This document shows positions 1 through 11,720 of a DNA stretch of 64,000 nt, piece by piece. The notes beneath the pieces were generated by a model. The model searched no databases and was not told the origin of the DNA. It worked only from the letters and a program-made list of their open reading frames with translations. Location of the stretch: assembly GCA_015178975.1 (NCBI GenBank), contig WHVD01000001.1, positions 2,480,001 through 2,544,000 of the forward strand, in the 5' to 3' direction. How positions within the stretch are numbered: the stretch's first letter is position 1; every line of letters begins with the position of its first letter. The translations under genes and the position numbers were made by a program. The stretch comes from Hysterangium stoloniferum (taxonomy: Eukaryota; Basidiomycota; Agaricomycetes; Hysterangiales; Hysterangiaceae).

Positions 1-179
1 ATAAAATCGATTGGAAAAAGTAGTCTATGATTGAAATTTACTTTTCGGGAATTTGCGGTGCTACTATCCACGCTGGCGCACTCGCTCGTTGTCACATTTG
101 TCTCGCCAATCATGTATGATATAGCTATTTTGTATTTGAGTCCTACTAAATTACACGGTGTGCATTATGCATAAAAGAA
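1..179 (-). repeat. Block X, left part, split by a copia insertion
   Basis: This stretch matches 22441-22620 almost base for base, and the match resumes after the copia element at about 5085. It is the distal end of repeat block X, interrupted by the retrotransposon. In the other copy this point lies just upstream of an N gene, so the sequence left of the window is probably an N copy on the minus strand (inference). No coding frame is supported here. Confidence 0.75.
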
Positions 180-462
180 TATTAGGTATAACGAGTATTG
201 CAGAAGTAAGCGCGCGTATGAAAAAGGTGAGACAAAAATGTCTCGAAAAGACGCAACGTGTCATATGTTCAATCTCCTCTCGAATGTACTCTTATATACG
301 TGTAGTATAACTAGGGAATCTCTCAGCGAACGTTTATTCGCTGAGAGTAAGTGATATGTGTATTGCCTCATCACGAAACAAAACTTATCTATGTACTTAA
401 ACGTCTTTAGGTATTGTATAATATAGTGAACGTTTATTCGCTGAGATACTTAAACGTCTTTA
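180..462 (+). repeat. 5' LTR of the copia element
   Basis: This 283-bp LTR matches 4795-5084. It holds a strong hairpin at 320-347, a TATA-like stretch (GTATAATATAG) near 415-427, a second partial copy of the hairpin sequence directly downstream of it, and a short word (CTTAAACGTCTTTA) repeated on both sides of that TATA stretch. The TATA stretch is the likely promoter of the element (inference). Confidence 0.9.
320..347 (+). other. LTR hairpin, 11-bp stem, 6-nt loop
   Basis: The left arm CTCTCAGCGAA pairs perfectly with TTCGCTGAGAG across the loop CGTTTA. The 3' LTR carries the same hairpin at 4935-4962 with one C-G pair replaced by T-A, so pairing is kept. It lies upstream of the TATA-like stretch. 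A role in RNA structure or transcription is inferred only. Confidence 0.8.
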
Positions 463-478
463 GGTTATGGTCCGGCTC
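463..478 (+). other. Primer binding site, half-tRNA-iMet type
   Basis: The sequence GGTTATGGTCCGGCTC begins directly after the LTR. It reads as the complement of an initiator tRNA anticodon arm (CAU followed by AACC). Known copia elements of insects and fungi prime from an internally cleaved initiator tRNA in this way. The host tRNA is not in the window, so the match is inferred from the conserved CAUAACC core. Confidence 0.65.
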
Positions 479-527
479 TTTATATTGATAGAAAACAATT
501 AACAAGCCATTCTAATTAATCGCTGAA

Positions 528-1400
528 ATGATTACCCTGGACAAAATTAAGAATTATGAAATAAGCACTGCGAGTGCTTACCAAGTTTTTCTGAAGTTAC
601 GCAAAGACAATTATTTTACTTGGAGTGCGAGTATGAAAACCATGCTGGAGTCTTTGAATCAATGGAAGGTTGTAACTGGAGAACTGGTGGATCCTATACA
701 CGTAGACACGAAGGTTCTGACGATGGAGGAACTTGAGATCAAAGAGGCCTGGGAACTTCTAAAGAAGAGGGCCTATAGCGAGATAATGCTCTGCGTTGAA
801 GAGAGCCCAGGGTGGCTATAATGGTGGATAGTAATCCAGTTAATGCATGGGAAACTTTGAAGATGACTTACGGAACACGATTGGCCAATAGTCGTGCGAC
901 ACTACTTTCCGAACTCGTTCGTACGTGTTACGATGGGACAGGAATTATTGAATATAAATCCCAAATGGACTCCATCAGACTTAAATTGTTGGAGGCTGGT
1001 CATGCCATCACGAATGCTGACTACCTCAGCCTATTCATGAGTATGCTGCCCAAAGATTTCAATATAATGTCAATGACAATCGATTATGACATTGATACTG
1101 TCGAAGAAGTAGTCAATAAACTGCGTCAAGTAGAGATTCAAAAATAAATACATCCAGGCTATGGTGAAGGTTCTGCATTTCGTGCCCAGAGGGGCAAAGG
1201 GTCCATGTTTCGCCCCCAGAGGGGAATCAGTACGCAGCAAGGAGCATTTCGTAATAGGGGTCGTGGTCGTGCTGCCATTCCACGAGGAACACAGATCAGG
1301 AGGAGTACTCCACAATCTAGTTGTTTCGAATGCGGGGATTTGTCGCATTGGGCAAGTAATTGTCCTAAGAGAAAGCAGCGATATGCTCAGCAATCTGAAC
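528..1400 (+). pseudogene. copia gag region (capsid-like and zinc knuckle), frameshifted
   Basis: The gag polyprotein packages element RNA in cytoplasmic particles. An ATG at 528 opens a frame of 97 codons that ends at 821 and continues in another frame from 812 to 1147, as expected after a single frameshift. The capsid-like part has copia features such as the W-ALL-rich helices. A CCHC zinc knuckle (C-X2-C-X4-H-X4-C, starting CFECGD) lies at 1322-1363, inside a third frame starting at 1205. The region between 1147 and 1205 is a tandem near-repeat rich in CCCAGAGGGG. Gag is therefore interrupted at least twice and cannot be made as one protein. Confidence 0.85.
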
Positions 1401-1499
1401 ATTGGAAGAACCAAAATAAAAGTAACAACTCATCTGGAAATATGCCATCTCCCTCAGTTGCAAGTAGGGGAATGTTTACCACCATCGAATCCACATTTT

Positions 1500-4400
1500 T
1501 CTTGAGCAAGGAAAGTGTGCCACATAAATATTTCTTTGATTCTGCAGCATCAGGACATTATGTGCCGAGTATGTATGACTTACACGATTTTATGGCATAT
1601 AAAAATCCAAAGAAAATCCAAACGGTGAATGGCACTTATATTTATGCCAGAGGTATTGGAACATTGCATTTCAAGGTTACGGAACATGGTCTGGAGTTTA
1701 TAGGTGAAATTCCCAATGTCGAATGGACTCCTGAAGTTAAAGTGTGACTCCTTAATCCCACGCAGTTTTTCAAAGATGGATATCACATTATGTTGAGCAA
1801 AACAGGTTCTACAATAGTCGATTCATCAGGATGTACACTCATTGAGGCGAATGAGAGAGGTAATGTATACCCTTTCCAGCTGGATATGATTTCCGTGTCA
1901 CCACCAGTATGTGAATATACAAATTTATCAGACAATGAATTACAAAATAGGTTGGAAGACGTACCTATGATATTTTCCGTGAATTCGGCATGCGATATTA
2001 TGAAATGGCATCAGCATTTGGGGTATTTGAGCACGAATGCTATTCGGAATCTTTGCGTGACATTTTGTAACCGGAATGGAAATCGAAGAAATTGAAGGCT
2101 TCAAAGCTGACTGCATTGCATGTATTGAAGGTAAACACTGCAGAAATCCATTCAAAACCGGACATACCAGAGCGACAAAGTTGGGAGAATTACTCCATAT
2201 GGATCTTGCCGGACCTATGGAAACGATAAGTTTCGACAAAAAGCATTATTTTATTATTGTTGTTGATGACTTCTCCCATGCTGTATGGGTTGAAACATTA
2301 GCAAGCAAGCTGGAAGCAGTGCGCAAAATAAAGGAATATATAACTCAACTGGAGACATTATTCAATATGAGGGTCCAGGGAGTTATGACGGATAATGGAA
2401 CCGAGCTAATAAATTTGGAATTTAGAAGCTATCTGTTATCAAAAGTATAGCTTTATTTACCTCGGTGCCATATACACCGCAGCAAAATGGTGTTGCAGAA
2501 AGAGGTATACGCACCATTACGGAAGGGGCAAGAACAATGTTATATGTGACGAAAATAGCTGAAGGTGCATGAAACTTACTATACGCATCAAAACTCCCCA
2601 AATTCTTGTGGTCTATCGCAGTCAAGATGATGGCATATTTGAGGAATCGTAGTCCATCATGTGCAAACAATGGACATACGCCTATCGAAAGGATAACTGG
2701 TGAAAAGCCGGATTTAGCACATTTGCGGATATTCGGAAGTCCAGTTAGCGTGGCAGTTCCTAAGCAAAGACGCCAGAAGTGGGACTCATGTTCGAAGATG
2801 GGTTATGTGGTTGGGTATGAACCGTATTCATCTGGATATTTAGTGTGGTTCCCTGGAACGAGAAGAATCGAAAAGGTACGAGATGCCATATTCCATGAAG
2901 ATGCGATGACGTTACCATCGCCAGTGCCTTATGGAGACAAAGGTCAATTCAGGAATATAAATAGTGTACCTCCAATCCAACCCGAGAAAGAGCCTCAGCC
3001 TAGAATTATGATCTGTATCCCACCTTGTCCTCGACCTATTGAAGAAAAAGAGGAGACTATGATGAGGGAAGAGTCTCAATTAGTGTCAAACGTACCTGAC
3101 TATCCTCGTGGAATAACAAGGTCTGGTAAAGTGTGGGAAGGAATTCACAGTTTATTGTCAGTTGAAGAAAAAGAATTACAAGATTCTAACATACCGGTTG
3201 TTTTCTCGACTTTGGGCAATCTGACGATTGAGGAGGCATTGAATATGCTGGGAGATGAAGGAGTAGCTTGGGAAGAAGCTAGGCAAGCGGAGTGGAAGAA
3301 TATGGTAGAACATAATGTATTCAGCGCACCTGAAGAACCACCGCCAGGAACACGTGTTTTAAAAACTGGAACGGTGTGTTGTGGATCGTACAAGAATGGT
3401 GAACTAATAAAGAGGAAAGTACGAATCGTCATAAAGGGATTTAGTCAAATTCCTGGATTACATTTTAACGAAACATACACACCAGTCATGAAGTGGGAAA
3501 TGTTCTGAATTTTACTGGCACTGGGAGCAATAACAAATTCAGCTATACGTCAATTCGATGTCAAATTGGCATACTTACATGGGACAATGAAAGAAAAGGT
3601 TTGGGTTCAACAACTGGAGGGATTTGAAGAACCCGGAAAGGAGAATTTAGCATTACTGCTATTGAAGGCTCTATATGGAACCAAACAGGGAGGCAATGAG
3701 TGGAGAAAAACGCTATATGATTTTATGGTTAAAGAACTCACCTGGTTCTGTTCTGATTTTGACAGCGCTACATTCTTCAAAATATGGGATGACGGAAGTT
3801 GGGGCATAGTTGCATTTTGGGTGGATGACGCAACTGCTGTAGGTGATGAAAAATGGCTCCTAAATCTTGAAAAGGCATTTCACAAACAATTTGGAATTTC
3901 AAGCGAAGGTGAGGCCCATTGGATATTGGGAATGAGTATCCATCGAGATGCTAAATTGAAATCAGTATTCATATCGCAGAAGGAATATATCGAGAATATA
4001 GCAAAGAAGTTCAATGTACAAAATTCCAAGCCAATTCGAACTCCCATATCACTTGGAATCAATTTTGCCTCTATTATTCGTCCAGATACTGAAGAAGAAC
4101 GAAATGAAGTTGAAAAATTGCCCTATTGCAAACTTATCGGAAGTTTGATATTCACAGCTACAGTATTGCGTCCCGATATCGCATATTCTGTTAACAAACT
4201 ATCTCAATATTCATCAAATCCTGCGAGAACACATTGGGACTTAGCTAAGCGCATCCTGCAATATTTATATACGACTCACGATTTCGAGCTTCGATTGGGA
4301 GGACAAGCACTTTGTCTGCATGGATATTCGGATGCCGATTTTGCAGGCGATCAAGAGGATAGACGTTCAACAGGTGGATATGCAATTTTTTTAGGTTCAG

Positions 4401-4770
4401 GAACGGATCTTGGTCTTCGAGGAAGCAGTCAACAGTCACCCTTTCATCCACAGAAGTGGAGTATATTACGCTTTCGGAAGCGGCTCGCGAAATTATGTGG
4501 ATGCATCATTTCCTCAAAGAACTTAATATAATATATGAAGAACCGACGGCAATCTTTGAAGATAATCAAGGTACTATCGCATTCACTCAAAACCAACGCG
4601 CTTTAAGAAGGATGAAACACATTGAAGTGAAATACCACTTCATTTGTCATTTGATTGAAAACAGCACTATCCAACTTATTTATCGATCGACTAAACAAAT
4701 GACTGCGGATATATTGATGAAACCACTCTCCTCACCCATTCACTACCATCACATAGGACGTTTAGGACTT
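1500..4770 (+). pseudogene. copia pol region: protease, integrase, reverse transcriptase, RNase H, broken
   Basis: A protease core reading DSAASGH lies near 1540. The GAG-pre-integrase motif (WHQHLGYLS) follows at about 2004, then the integrase core with its Asp residues in HMDLAGP (about 2200) and MTDNGTE (about 2390) and the Glu in GVAERG (about 2493). The reverse transcriptase runs from about 3180 to 4100, with ALYGTKQ at about 3670 and the catalytic box in the form WVDDA near 3820. RNase H follows with YSDADFAGD near 4325 and DNQGTI near 4560, and a typical C-terminal ADILMKPLS near 4710. Stops or shifts near 1747, 2095, 2450, 3508 and 4450 split it into at least six frames. Order, spacing and motifs leave no doubt about the superfamily. 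Confidence 0.93.
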
Positions 4771-4785
4771 ACTTCTTCAAAACTT

Positions 4786-4794
4786 GAGGAGGAG
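4786..4794 (+). other. Polypurine tract
   Basis: GAGGAGGAG lies directly before the 3' LTR, the normal place of the plus-strand primer of LTR retrotransposons. The second copia element carries the same tract at 52370-52378. Confidence 0.75.
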
Positions 4795-5084
4795 TATTAG
4801 GTATAACGAGTATTGCAGAAGTAAGCACGTGTATGAAAAAGGTGAGACAAAAATGTCTCGAAAAGACGCAATGCGTCATATGTTCAATCTCCTCTCGAAT
4901 GTACTCTTATATACATGTAGTATAGCTAGGGAATCTCTCAGTGAACGTTTATTCACTGAGAGTAAGTGATATGTGTATTGCCTCATCACGAAACAAAACT
5001 TGTCTATGTATATAGTACTTAAACATCTTTAGGTATTGTATAATATAGTGAACGTTTATTTGCTGAGATACTTAAACGTCTTTA
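4795..5084 (+). repeat. 3' LTR of the copia element
   Basis: This 290-bp copy of the LTR at 180-462 differs by scattered substitutions and a small insertion (an extra TATATAG before the first repeated word). Its hairpin at 4935-4962 has a compensated base pair relative to the 5' LTR. The divergence shows the insertion is not recent. Confidence 0.9.
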
Positions 5085-6800
5085 AAAAATGTGTAAAATA
5101 TATCAGTGCCCCAAAATGCGCCAAGTGCACCATTATGGGGTGGCCAGGAACGATGGGACGCGAGCTCGTTGTCGCTGACGGCGAGCGCGTGGTATGGCAC
5201 GGGAGGACGGAGGACGTTGCCGAAGGCAGCGCCGCGATGACGGGTTGGTGATGTGGCCGGGAAGTGACACCCGGCCTCGAGACTGGAGCAAGGTATTAGT
5301 GAAAAGTAAGTAGCACTTTGTTATCTCTATTGTATTGGTTTCGTGACCTGGAGTGTCCCATTCTCGCAGAATTAGCGGTAGAAGAGGCCTCACCACACCT
5401 GTATAAAGTCATTCTACTATGTTGGGTCAGTTTCTCTCATTAATACAAGATCAACGTCTTTCATTAAGTTATTAACTTAAAAGGTTTACGCCGTTTATTG
5501 ATGGAACAACAAGTTGCTTATAGTACTAACAATCATATTAGCACTAGCGGTACTTGCAAGTTTGCTCGTGATGGGCCCGGGCCTTCATATGCCATACGGT
5601 GAATTCTGGAATTCCATGAAAAAAATATCTCCAACTTGTTGTTAATATGCGATACACCAAGGTTTTCGCTTGGAATGCTGCCGTTGCTGATCTACGAAAC
5701 AATTCTTTGCTTCCCCATCTTATGGAAGGCCATTTAGAATTACAGAAATGGATGGGTCTTCATTTTTATCAGGAATGGTACGTGACAGGCAAGCACGGTG
5801 CCCAAAGTCTCCTTGAAACCATGGGCTTAAAAACAGCACCTGTCTAGCCACATTTACTTCATTGGGTATATCCGTCACATTTCTTATTTTGTACACTTTT
5901 TAACTCTGTTTTTCTAGTATCTTCACCATTCTCTGTCTTGACTTCACCCTCTACTGCGCCCCTGCGACATGTTCATCAAATCGTAAGTTAAACTACTTTT
6001 GCTTACTCATGCTCGAGGCGAGAATATGTATTTAGACGATCATTGAATTGTTGAAATCTTCTCATGACACAACTGTTACGCCTATAACCTTTTACCATCG
6101 ACAGGCTACCGGCTCATCAAAGGGAAGTGAAAATCACCACCGTAACTCCGGCCCTGGATGAGTTCTACAGATTCCACACTGTAATCAGGGAGCAGATCGG
6201 GCAGTAGATTTGCCACACACACTAGATTCGGTACTGATCCTCAGTGACGTAGCGGATGAGAGGTATTTAATTCTTCCTGGGTGCTCCTTGCTTCTTCCCA
6301 GTCGTTCATCTCGAAGTGGTGGCCTTATTTCCCCCATACGAATCCGTAGCTGACCAATTTCAATGATTGCCGCTGCAATGAAATTCACCAGACCAATATA
6401 AGATTAAATAATCAAAGATTCATGTGTTTTGGCAAGTATTTAGCGAAGATGTGTATAATCTCTTCCACGAATATTTGAAATAAATTCGGATAAGATATAT
6501 TAACTTTGTTGTTTTCCATGATTTGGCCTATTCACCAATATGTCCCGTTGGGGATGCAAAAGTCCTGCCACACTCCCTCACACCACAGCGTGCGCGGGGC
6601 ACATGACGCAGGACCAAAAGTGCCTCGAACAATGCTAACCAACAACAAACAAAGGAAACACAGCGACGCGTCCCAGCAACTTAGCATTTGATGAGGAAGC
6701 GGTGTTTCGGCAAAGTGTTCGCATGGGGGAAATACGGCCACCTCATTCCGAACGGCTGAGCTCATATAGAGTCAAACCGTTCTTAACACTCTAGATTGTG
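5085..6800 (-). repeat. Block X, first copy (right part)
   Basis: This block aligns with 22640-24740 with numerous substitutions and indels. Shared landmarks are the segment near 5130-5400 (matching 22650-22930), a short hydrophobic frame near 5500-5600, and a minus-strand frame at 6185-6388 with a counterpart at 23697-23933. The start codon of the plus-strand frame seen in the second copy is GTA here. No intact gene is supported in this copy. Confidence 0.7.
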
Positions 6801-6939
6801 AGACTGTGATGTTTATTGGTTCATGGCGAATCGAGATGCATGATTCCTACCTTCTCTTTTTACTATCTTGTATAAATATATATTATGAATCATCTTTATG
6901 TTTGAGCTGATTCTGGGTATTTATTAACTAGCTATTCTC

Positions 6940-7735
6940 ACTCGGAATTTCGGAATGTACCCTTGACTGCTTCAAATTGTTGGAATAGATGATATAAGAC
7001 ACAGGAGTGACCAAACTCAGACTCAGACTCAAACTCGAATGACCGGTGGTAGATTGCCAACACACAGATAGCGCTACGGTAAGTACATGTGGGTACATAT
7101 GGGTCCAAACCACACACAACGAACACGAATAGTGGGTGGGAACGGAGCAAGAAGAAACGGGACCGAAACTTAACCTTTGTGCAATGGGGAGGCAGGTTCA
7201 GAGCCCTGATTACGGAAAACTTCGAAAAGTACATTGTCTTGTGTATTGTAGCCCAAGAACGGAGTAATGCTAGGTCCCTGAACATGAACGATTGGACTAC
7301 TGGGACTATTTAATCTGATGTGTTGCATTCTTCCCACAGGTCTTGAAAATGAGGTAGCGTGGAAACTATGTCAAAGTGTGATATGTTGCAAATAGTTTCT
7401 GAAATTCAAACCAGCCAAAACAGAACTCGTACCTCTTTGTGTCTCAAATCCCAAGTTGGTCTCCCGCCTCGTACATTTTGGCCAAAACCGGCTTGCCGTC
7501 ACTTTCAGTCTTCGCATCACAAAGTTTAACACACCACAGCAAGGTGACCTGATGATTTCTTGCCTTTTCATACTATAAATCATTGTGGTTCGCGACCGAT
7601 GAGGTGTGCAAGTTCTTCGGTCGATCAAATGCTGTCTCATTACGATAAGCTCACGGGCATGATCTTTGAGATGACAGAACTGGCGTACGCGTTCACTAAT
7701 ATCGTTTCTCCCTCTGCCCGTGACGGACGACAATG
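6940..7735 (-). pseudogene. Nf: truncated, chimeric N-gene fragment (copy 1)
   Basis: Read on the minus strand this is the middle of the N gene: part of exon 4 (with the VIMRQHLIDRR-like segment), the short exon 5 and the start of exon 6, ending in FRN. The kinase-like core then breaks off and a different tail follows, unlike any N copy. The same breakpoint and tail occur at 24854-25117 and 55483-55677, so the chimera formed once and was then multiplied. Frames are disrupted by small indels. It lies between block M and block X, as in the other two copies. Confidence 0.7.
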
Positions 7736-7759
7736 AATCAAGTACCGTGACGTGCTAAG

Positions 7760-8160
7760 GGGGATTAGCCATTGATCGTCTTGCTGCAGTTAGCAATAAT
7801 GCTGCATCCACCTTCCTCTTTATCCCATGTAGTCCCACATAATATTAAATCATACATTGTAGTTACATAGGCTGTGTTGCCTTTACTTACCATCCCTGTG
7901 GACATCCCAAATTCTCCCTCGCCTGGACAATGTAATTCATCAACATCATCATAGAATCATTACACTGTGTTGAATCCTTGGAACGAGCTCCGCATGCAAA
8001 ATGTCATGGACTCTGAGGGTAACCATATATCTCTTGCGCACCGCTGCTACTCAAAGGAACCCTCATCATTCTAGACATTTATTACCAATCTTGACAGTTA
8101 GTTGCAGGTTAGAAAATAATATCCCATCGATCCTTCTCATCGTGAGACGTTCATTATTAT
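7760..8160 (-). repeat. Block M (copy 1)
   Basis: This non-coding segment is shared with 25540-25960, 39480-39720, 47640-48040 and 54760-55000. It lies between the protease block and Nf in each. It joins U1 abruptly at about 8160, so U2 and the T tail found in other units were deleted here. I see no conserved reading frame. Confidence 0.6.
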
Positions 8161-8825
8161 GTTTACAGAGCTGTTTCCGAGATTGCGGAGTCCCGTCTGT
8201 CTTGCAGGGCAGACAGGGTCGAAAGAATTACACGAGTATGACGGACTTCAGGATGATTCGACTTGTCAAGACATGACCTCGTTCCTTGTCCATGACAAGC
8301 CCAATAACTCACTGTCGGCATACACTCATAATTGTCCTTCTCCGTGTCCTCGACAGTAGCAAGGTTCTTAAGCGGCGGTCCGCGACTGTTCTATCACCAA
8401 CGCCACCAACTCAATCATCAAAACTTCCCAGCTCATACTCAGCTGCTCACAGAAGAAGAAAAAACACGCTACTCACTCGTTTCGGGTTCGGTTCCAGCAT
8501 GCTCTTCACATACCCGGATACCCAAGCATCCCACAATGCAGCTGCACATGCACCCGCGTCACATCCCCCCCCCACACACTCTCTTTCCAAGCACGGGAGG
8601 CACACGTCGATGCCTTGAAGTAGACCCTATTAGATCTCGTGGTTGGGACGTAAGCATAATAAGTGAAATCTCATTTCCATTGGAAGAAAGGAGGACATAT
8701 TTGTTTGTCAAAGCATTGTAGTGTTTCTTCTCTCTGAAAATATTTTGAAAGACGAGGGCTGGGAAGGTGAGAAAGTCTAGGAGGAAGAATGAGCGCAAGA
8801 CGCAGGACTCCCACACATGTTACGC
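8160..8825 (-). pseudogene. U1: Ubp14/USP5-type ubiquitin protease, N-terminal half (copy 1)
   Basis: Enzymes of this family recycle free polyubiquitin chains. On the minus strand the segment GIDVCLPCL (about 8610) matches the N-terminal variant UBP zinc finger of Ubp14/USP5. About 430 bp further the catalytic-Cys box begins (LxNLGNSCY-like, at the 8160 end) and is cut off by the join to block M. Frames change several times and none runs through. The first about 180 bp (from 8820) are conserved in every copy but their frame is uncertain. It follows the 3' end of an N gene in the same direction. Confidence 0.65.
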
Positions 8826-8979
8826 GATGTCACACAGTTACGGCGAAGAACTACTTTTTTGTAGTTATTTTTGAAAATTAACATTCACGTATTCTTACAT
8901 CTTTTGTTCACAATTTAATCATGGGAAGAGCTCCAGAGCTCCAGTAAATAATAGGCTTTTATATCACAGAATGATATAG

Positions 8980-11720
8980 CTAGACTTGACGGGAAAATGT
9001 TCGATGGGGTGTGATCATGTCCGAGTTTAATCTTCCTCCCATATGCACCTAGGTAGCTGAAAATAATATACACACCTTATTCAAGATTAATACTATTACA
9101 TAAGGACAACATCGACCCTCACGAGTCTGGCTCAAATACCGTGTCCGGCCACACGAGGTCATTAATCCAACTGGGCTCCGCATCATAAGAAGCGCGCAAC
9201 TGCACATCCAGGACAGGTCCCCCCGAGGGGCCAAAAATATAACGTGGAGAAGTAGGTTCAAACAGGAATATGGTACGCGGTTCCACATCTCCGGAGTGAC
9301 TAAATTACTCTGTCAGGCTCTCACATTGATGAAGGGGGAAGTGAAGTGAGACAAACACGTTCTGAGGCATTTCCACGACTACTCTTGTCCAAAAGTGGAT
9401 TACTGTTGTCAAAAAGGGGTCAATATCATTCCCAAAAGACTTCTGTCCTTACTGATCATCAACTCATGTGGAGGGATACCCTTGAGCCCATTTTCCTCTA
9501 TGTAAAGCGGTGCGTATGCTCTCCATGCTTTCTGCACTTCAGACGACGGGCGGAAATCTCCGACATTGACAATGGGCCGGCAGAACTCTTTGATGGTGGC
9601 CTCGCCAATATCATAGGTATATCTACGCGGCAGAAAACTGAACAACGATCAGGTCAGTGTGCTAGCTCGAAAAATACCTTCTCATTGGTTTTCCACCTCG
9701 TATCGTTACGCTCTCACCTTCGTCTAAATATCTAGACCTATGGTTGCCGAGGCGAACAAAAGCCTTGACTAAGGGCTCTATGCCGAGAGTGTCAGAGAAC
9801 CACTCATGTAGATTCCCACACACTACAAAATCGCCTGTAACTTTATCCCGATAGCCCACGTCCCACAAAGCGATCGATCCCAGATCTCCATCCTCGATGT
9901 CGCCCGTGATTGGTTCCAGAAACCCGAAGTCCAGTAGTTGATTGGCCAATTGATGAATGGTGCGCGAGCTTCGAAGTTGTTGATCCATTGAAGCAGTGCC
10001 GAGATACCATGAATCCACGTTGTACATGAATAAGTCTACGATGGAGTCGGGTGATGATGGATTGATCCTAGGGTGACCGGTATTAATACCGGGATGATAT
10101 CTCCCATAGGACCCTGGGACACCGCTGTGCAGTGTCCCGGTAAACACAAGCTTCAGATGATGGCGATTGGCAGGACAGTCTGTGACAGTCACAATTGAAT
10201 CACCGGGGTTTAAAAACTGAATTAACAAAGTTATAATTGACGTCTGAAGTCAGTCGAATTAACGCACAAGCGAGTGAATTTCAATTTCGTTGTTTGAACA
10301 GAATTCAACTAATTCCTAATGTCACATGGTCACATAAGCATTTGCGGGAGAGAAGGTATCCAAGTACGTCACATTGTAAGAATCTCTCTAAAATACATCG
10401 CGTTAGATTGTAAATATCGCGAGTAATTTCATTCACCATGTCGTATAGTGTCAAAATGGTTTCTTTCACATCGGATGATCTAGTGCGTTCGAGCCATTTG
10501 CATGCGTCCTCAGGTTCAGGGCCCGGATTACGGAAAACTTGAAAAAGTACATTGTGTTGTGCGTTGCTGTAGCCCAAGAACTCAGCAATGCTAGGGTCCC
10601 TGAACATGAATGCGATTGGACTACTTGGTTATTTAATCTGATGTGTTTCATTCTTACCATACGTCTTGATAGGAAGTGAGGTCCCGTTCAAACTATATCA
10701 AAAGTGTGATATGTTGCAAATAGTTTCGGAAACCCAAACCAGCCAAAACAAAACTCGCACCTCTTTGTGTCTCAAATTCCACGTGGGTCTCCCGCCTTCG
10801 TACATTTTGACCAATACCGACTTACCGTCACTTTCAGTCTTCGCTTCACAAAGTTTGACATTCCACCGCAAGGCGACCCGATGGTTTCCTGCCTTTTCAT
10901 CGTCATTATCATTATGGTGCGCGATCGATATGGTGCGCAACACTTGGAAATTCCTTCTATGAACCAAACACTATATCATTACTTTAAGCCCACGGACTTG
11001 ATCTTTGAGATGACAGAACGGACGTACGTGTTCACCAATAGGGTTTCTTCCTCTGTCCGTGACCGACGAAAACGAATCAAGGATAATATCGTCCCTTCTG
11101 GTATCATCGACGGCTACGAGTTGAGCGACGGCTAATGAGGTACCCAGCGAAAAATACATCTAAGAGCCAATATGTATCACGACCGACTCTAAGGGTCACT
11201 TTCAGTACGCACCATTGCCTCTTTCTCAGCTTCTTCCATTCGCCTTTCAAGTTTGGCGATAGACTTGTCGCGTTGTCGCATCCAAGACACGACGTGTGCT
11301 TTAAGACCTTTTCTTGGTGTGTATGACCGTGCAAGCGCAAGAACATCCTCGAGTGCACTGAAAACAATCGATTTATTTGTCAGGTACGGTTACACAGCGA
11401 GTCTCAAGTTCTCACTTCTGATAATCGTCCAATATGGTTTTGAAATTGTCCGGGATATTCTCCCACTTCCCCCTCAGCTGATCGTGGAAAGCGACGAGGC
11501 GACGTCCAGTGGTCTGGACAAGGCTATTCAATCTCTCGTTTTGCTCCCCGCTTGCCTAGTGATTGTGAATCATGATCCACATCAGCTTAAACTGGTGTTA
11601 ATGCAGACGACCTACCTTTATAGCGTTCATAATCTCCAAAACAAGGGTCGCTGCACTCTTTAAGCCAGGCAATGGAACGGCATCGCCAGCGACTTTGACA
11701 ACAATGGATGCAATGTCCAT
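8980..11720 (-). pseudogene. N gene copy A: helical domain plus kinase-like protein, one in-frame stop
   Basis: The exon plan equals that of the open copy at 41658-44373. Exons are 11616-11720, 11416-11555, 11213-11357, 10761-11159, 10658-10692, 10368-10599, 9678-10216, 9453-9637, 9357-9381, 9123-9299 and from 9056 downward, nearly all of the same length as in the open copy. Exon 4 is interrupted by TAG at 10971-10973, where the open copy has CAG. An extra C near 9009 shifts the last codons. The N-terminal helical segment (MDIASIV..., with AVPLPGLK) and the kinase-like core (VLVKMYEG, FLGYS) are well preserved. I found no other lesion, so this copy has probably been silent for only a short time, or the stop is bypassed; the first is more likely. 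Confidence 0.75.

Larger units (their letters stand above)
180..5084 (+). mobile_element. Full-length, decayed Ty1/copia LTR retrotransposon
   Basis: Two LTRs of 283 and 290 bp flank an internal region that encodes, in order, a gag zinc knuckle, an aspartic protease, an integrase, a reverse transcriptase and an RNase H. This order (integrase before reverse transcriptase) defines the copia superfamily. The internal frames are broken by several stops and frameshifts, so the copy is not autonomous. The flanks are AAGAA at 175-179 and AAAAA at 5085-5089, a probable 5-bp target duplication with one change. The related segment near 22.6 kb shows the unoccupied site. The LTRs start TATTAG and end CTTTA rather than the usual TG...CA; the primer site and purine tract fix these boundaries. 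Confidence 0.93.

Noticed and set aside
463-503. Extension of the copia 5' LTR to ATTAACA near 503, by analogy with the TAACA ends of family 2
   Set aside because: The half-tRNA primer site begins at 463 and the 3' LTR stops at the same base (CTTTA, then flank matching the empty site). The LTR therefore ends at 462.
1070-1414. 114-codon minus-strand frame over the copia gag
   Set aside because: It is antisense to the zinc knuckle and capsid-like region, with no support.
8286-8721. Overlapping plus-strand frames of 110-129 codons, repeated at 18266, 27592 and on the minus strand at 52736 and 56024
   Set aside because: They are antisense to the N-terminal half of the U1 protease. They recur only because the block is repeated, and the recognisable zinc-finger codons lie on the other strand.
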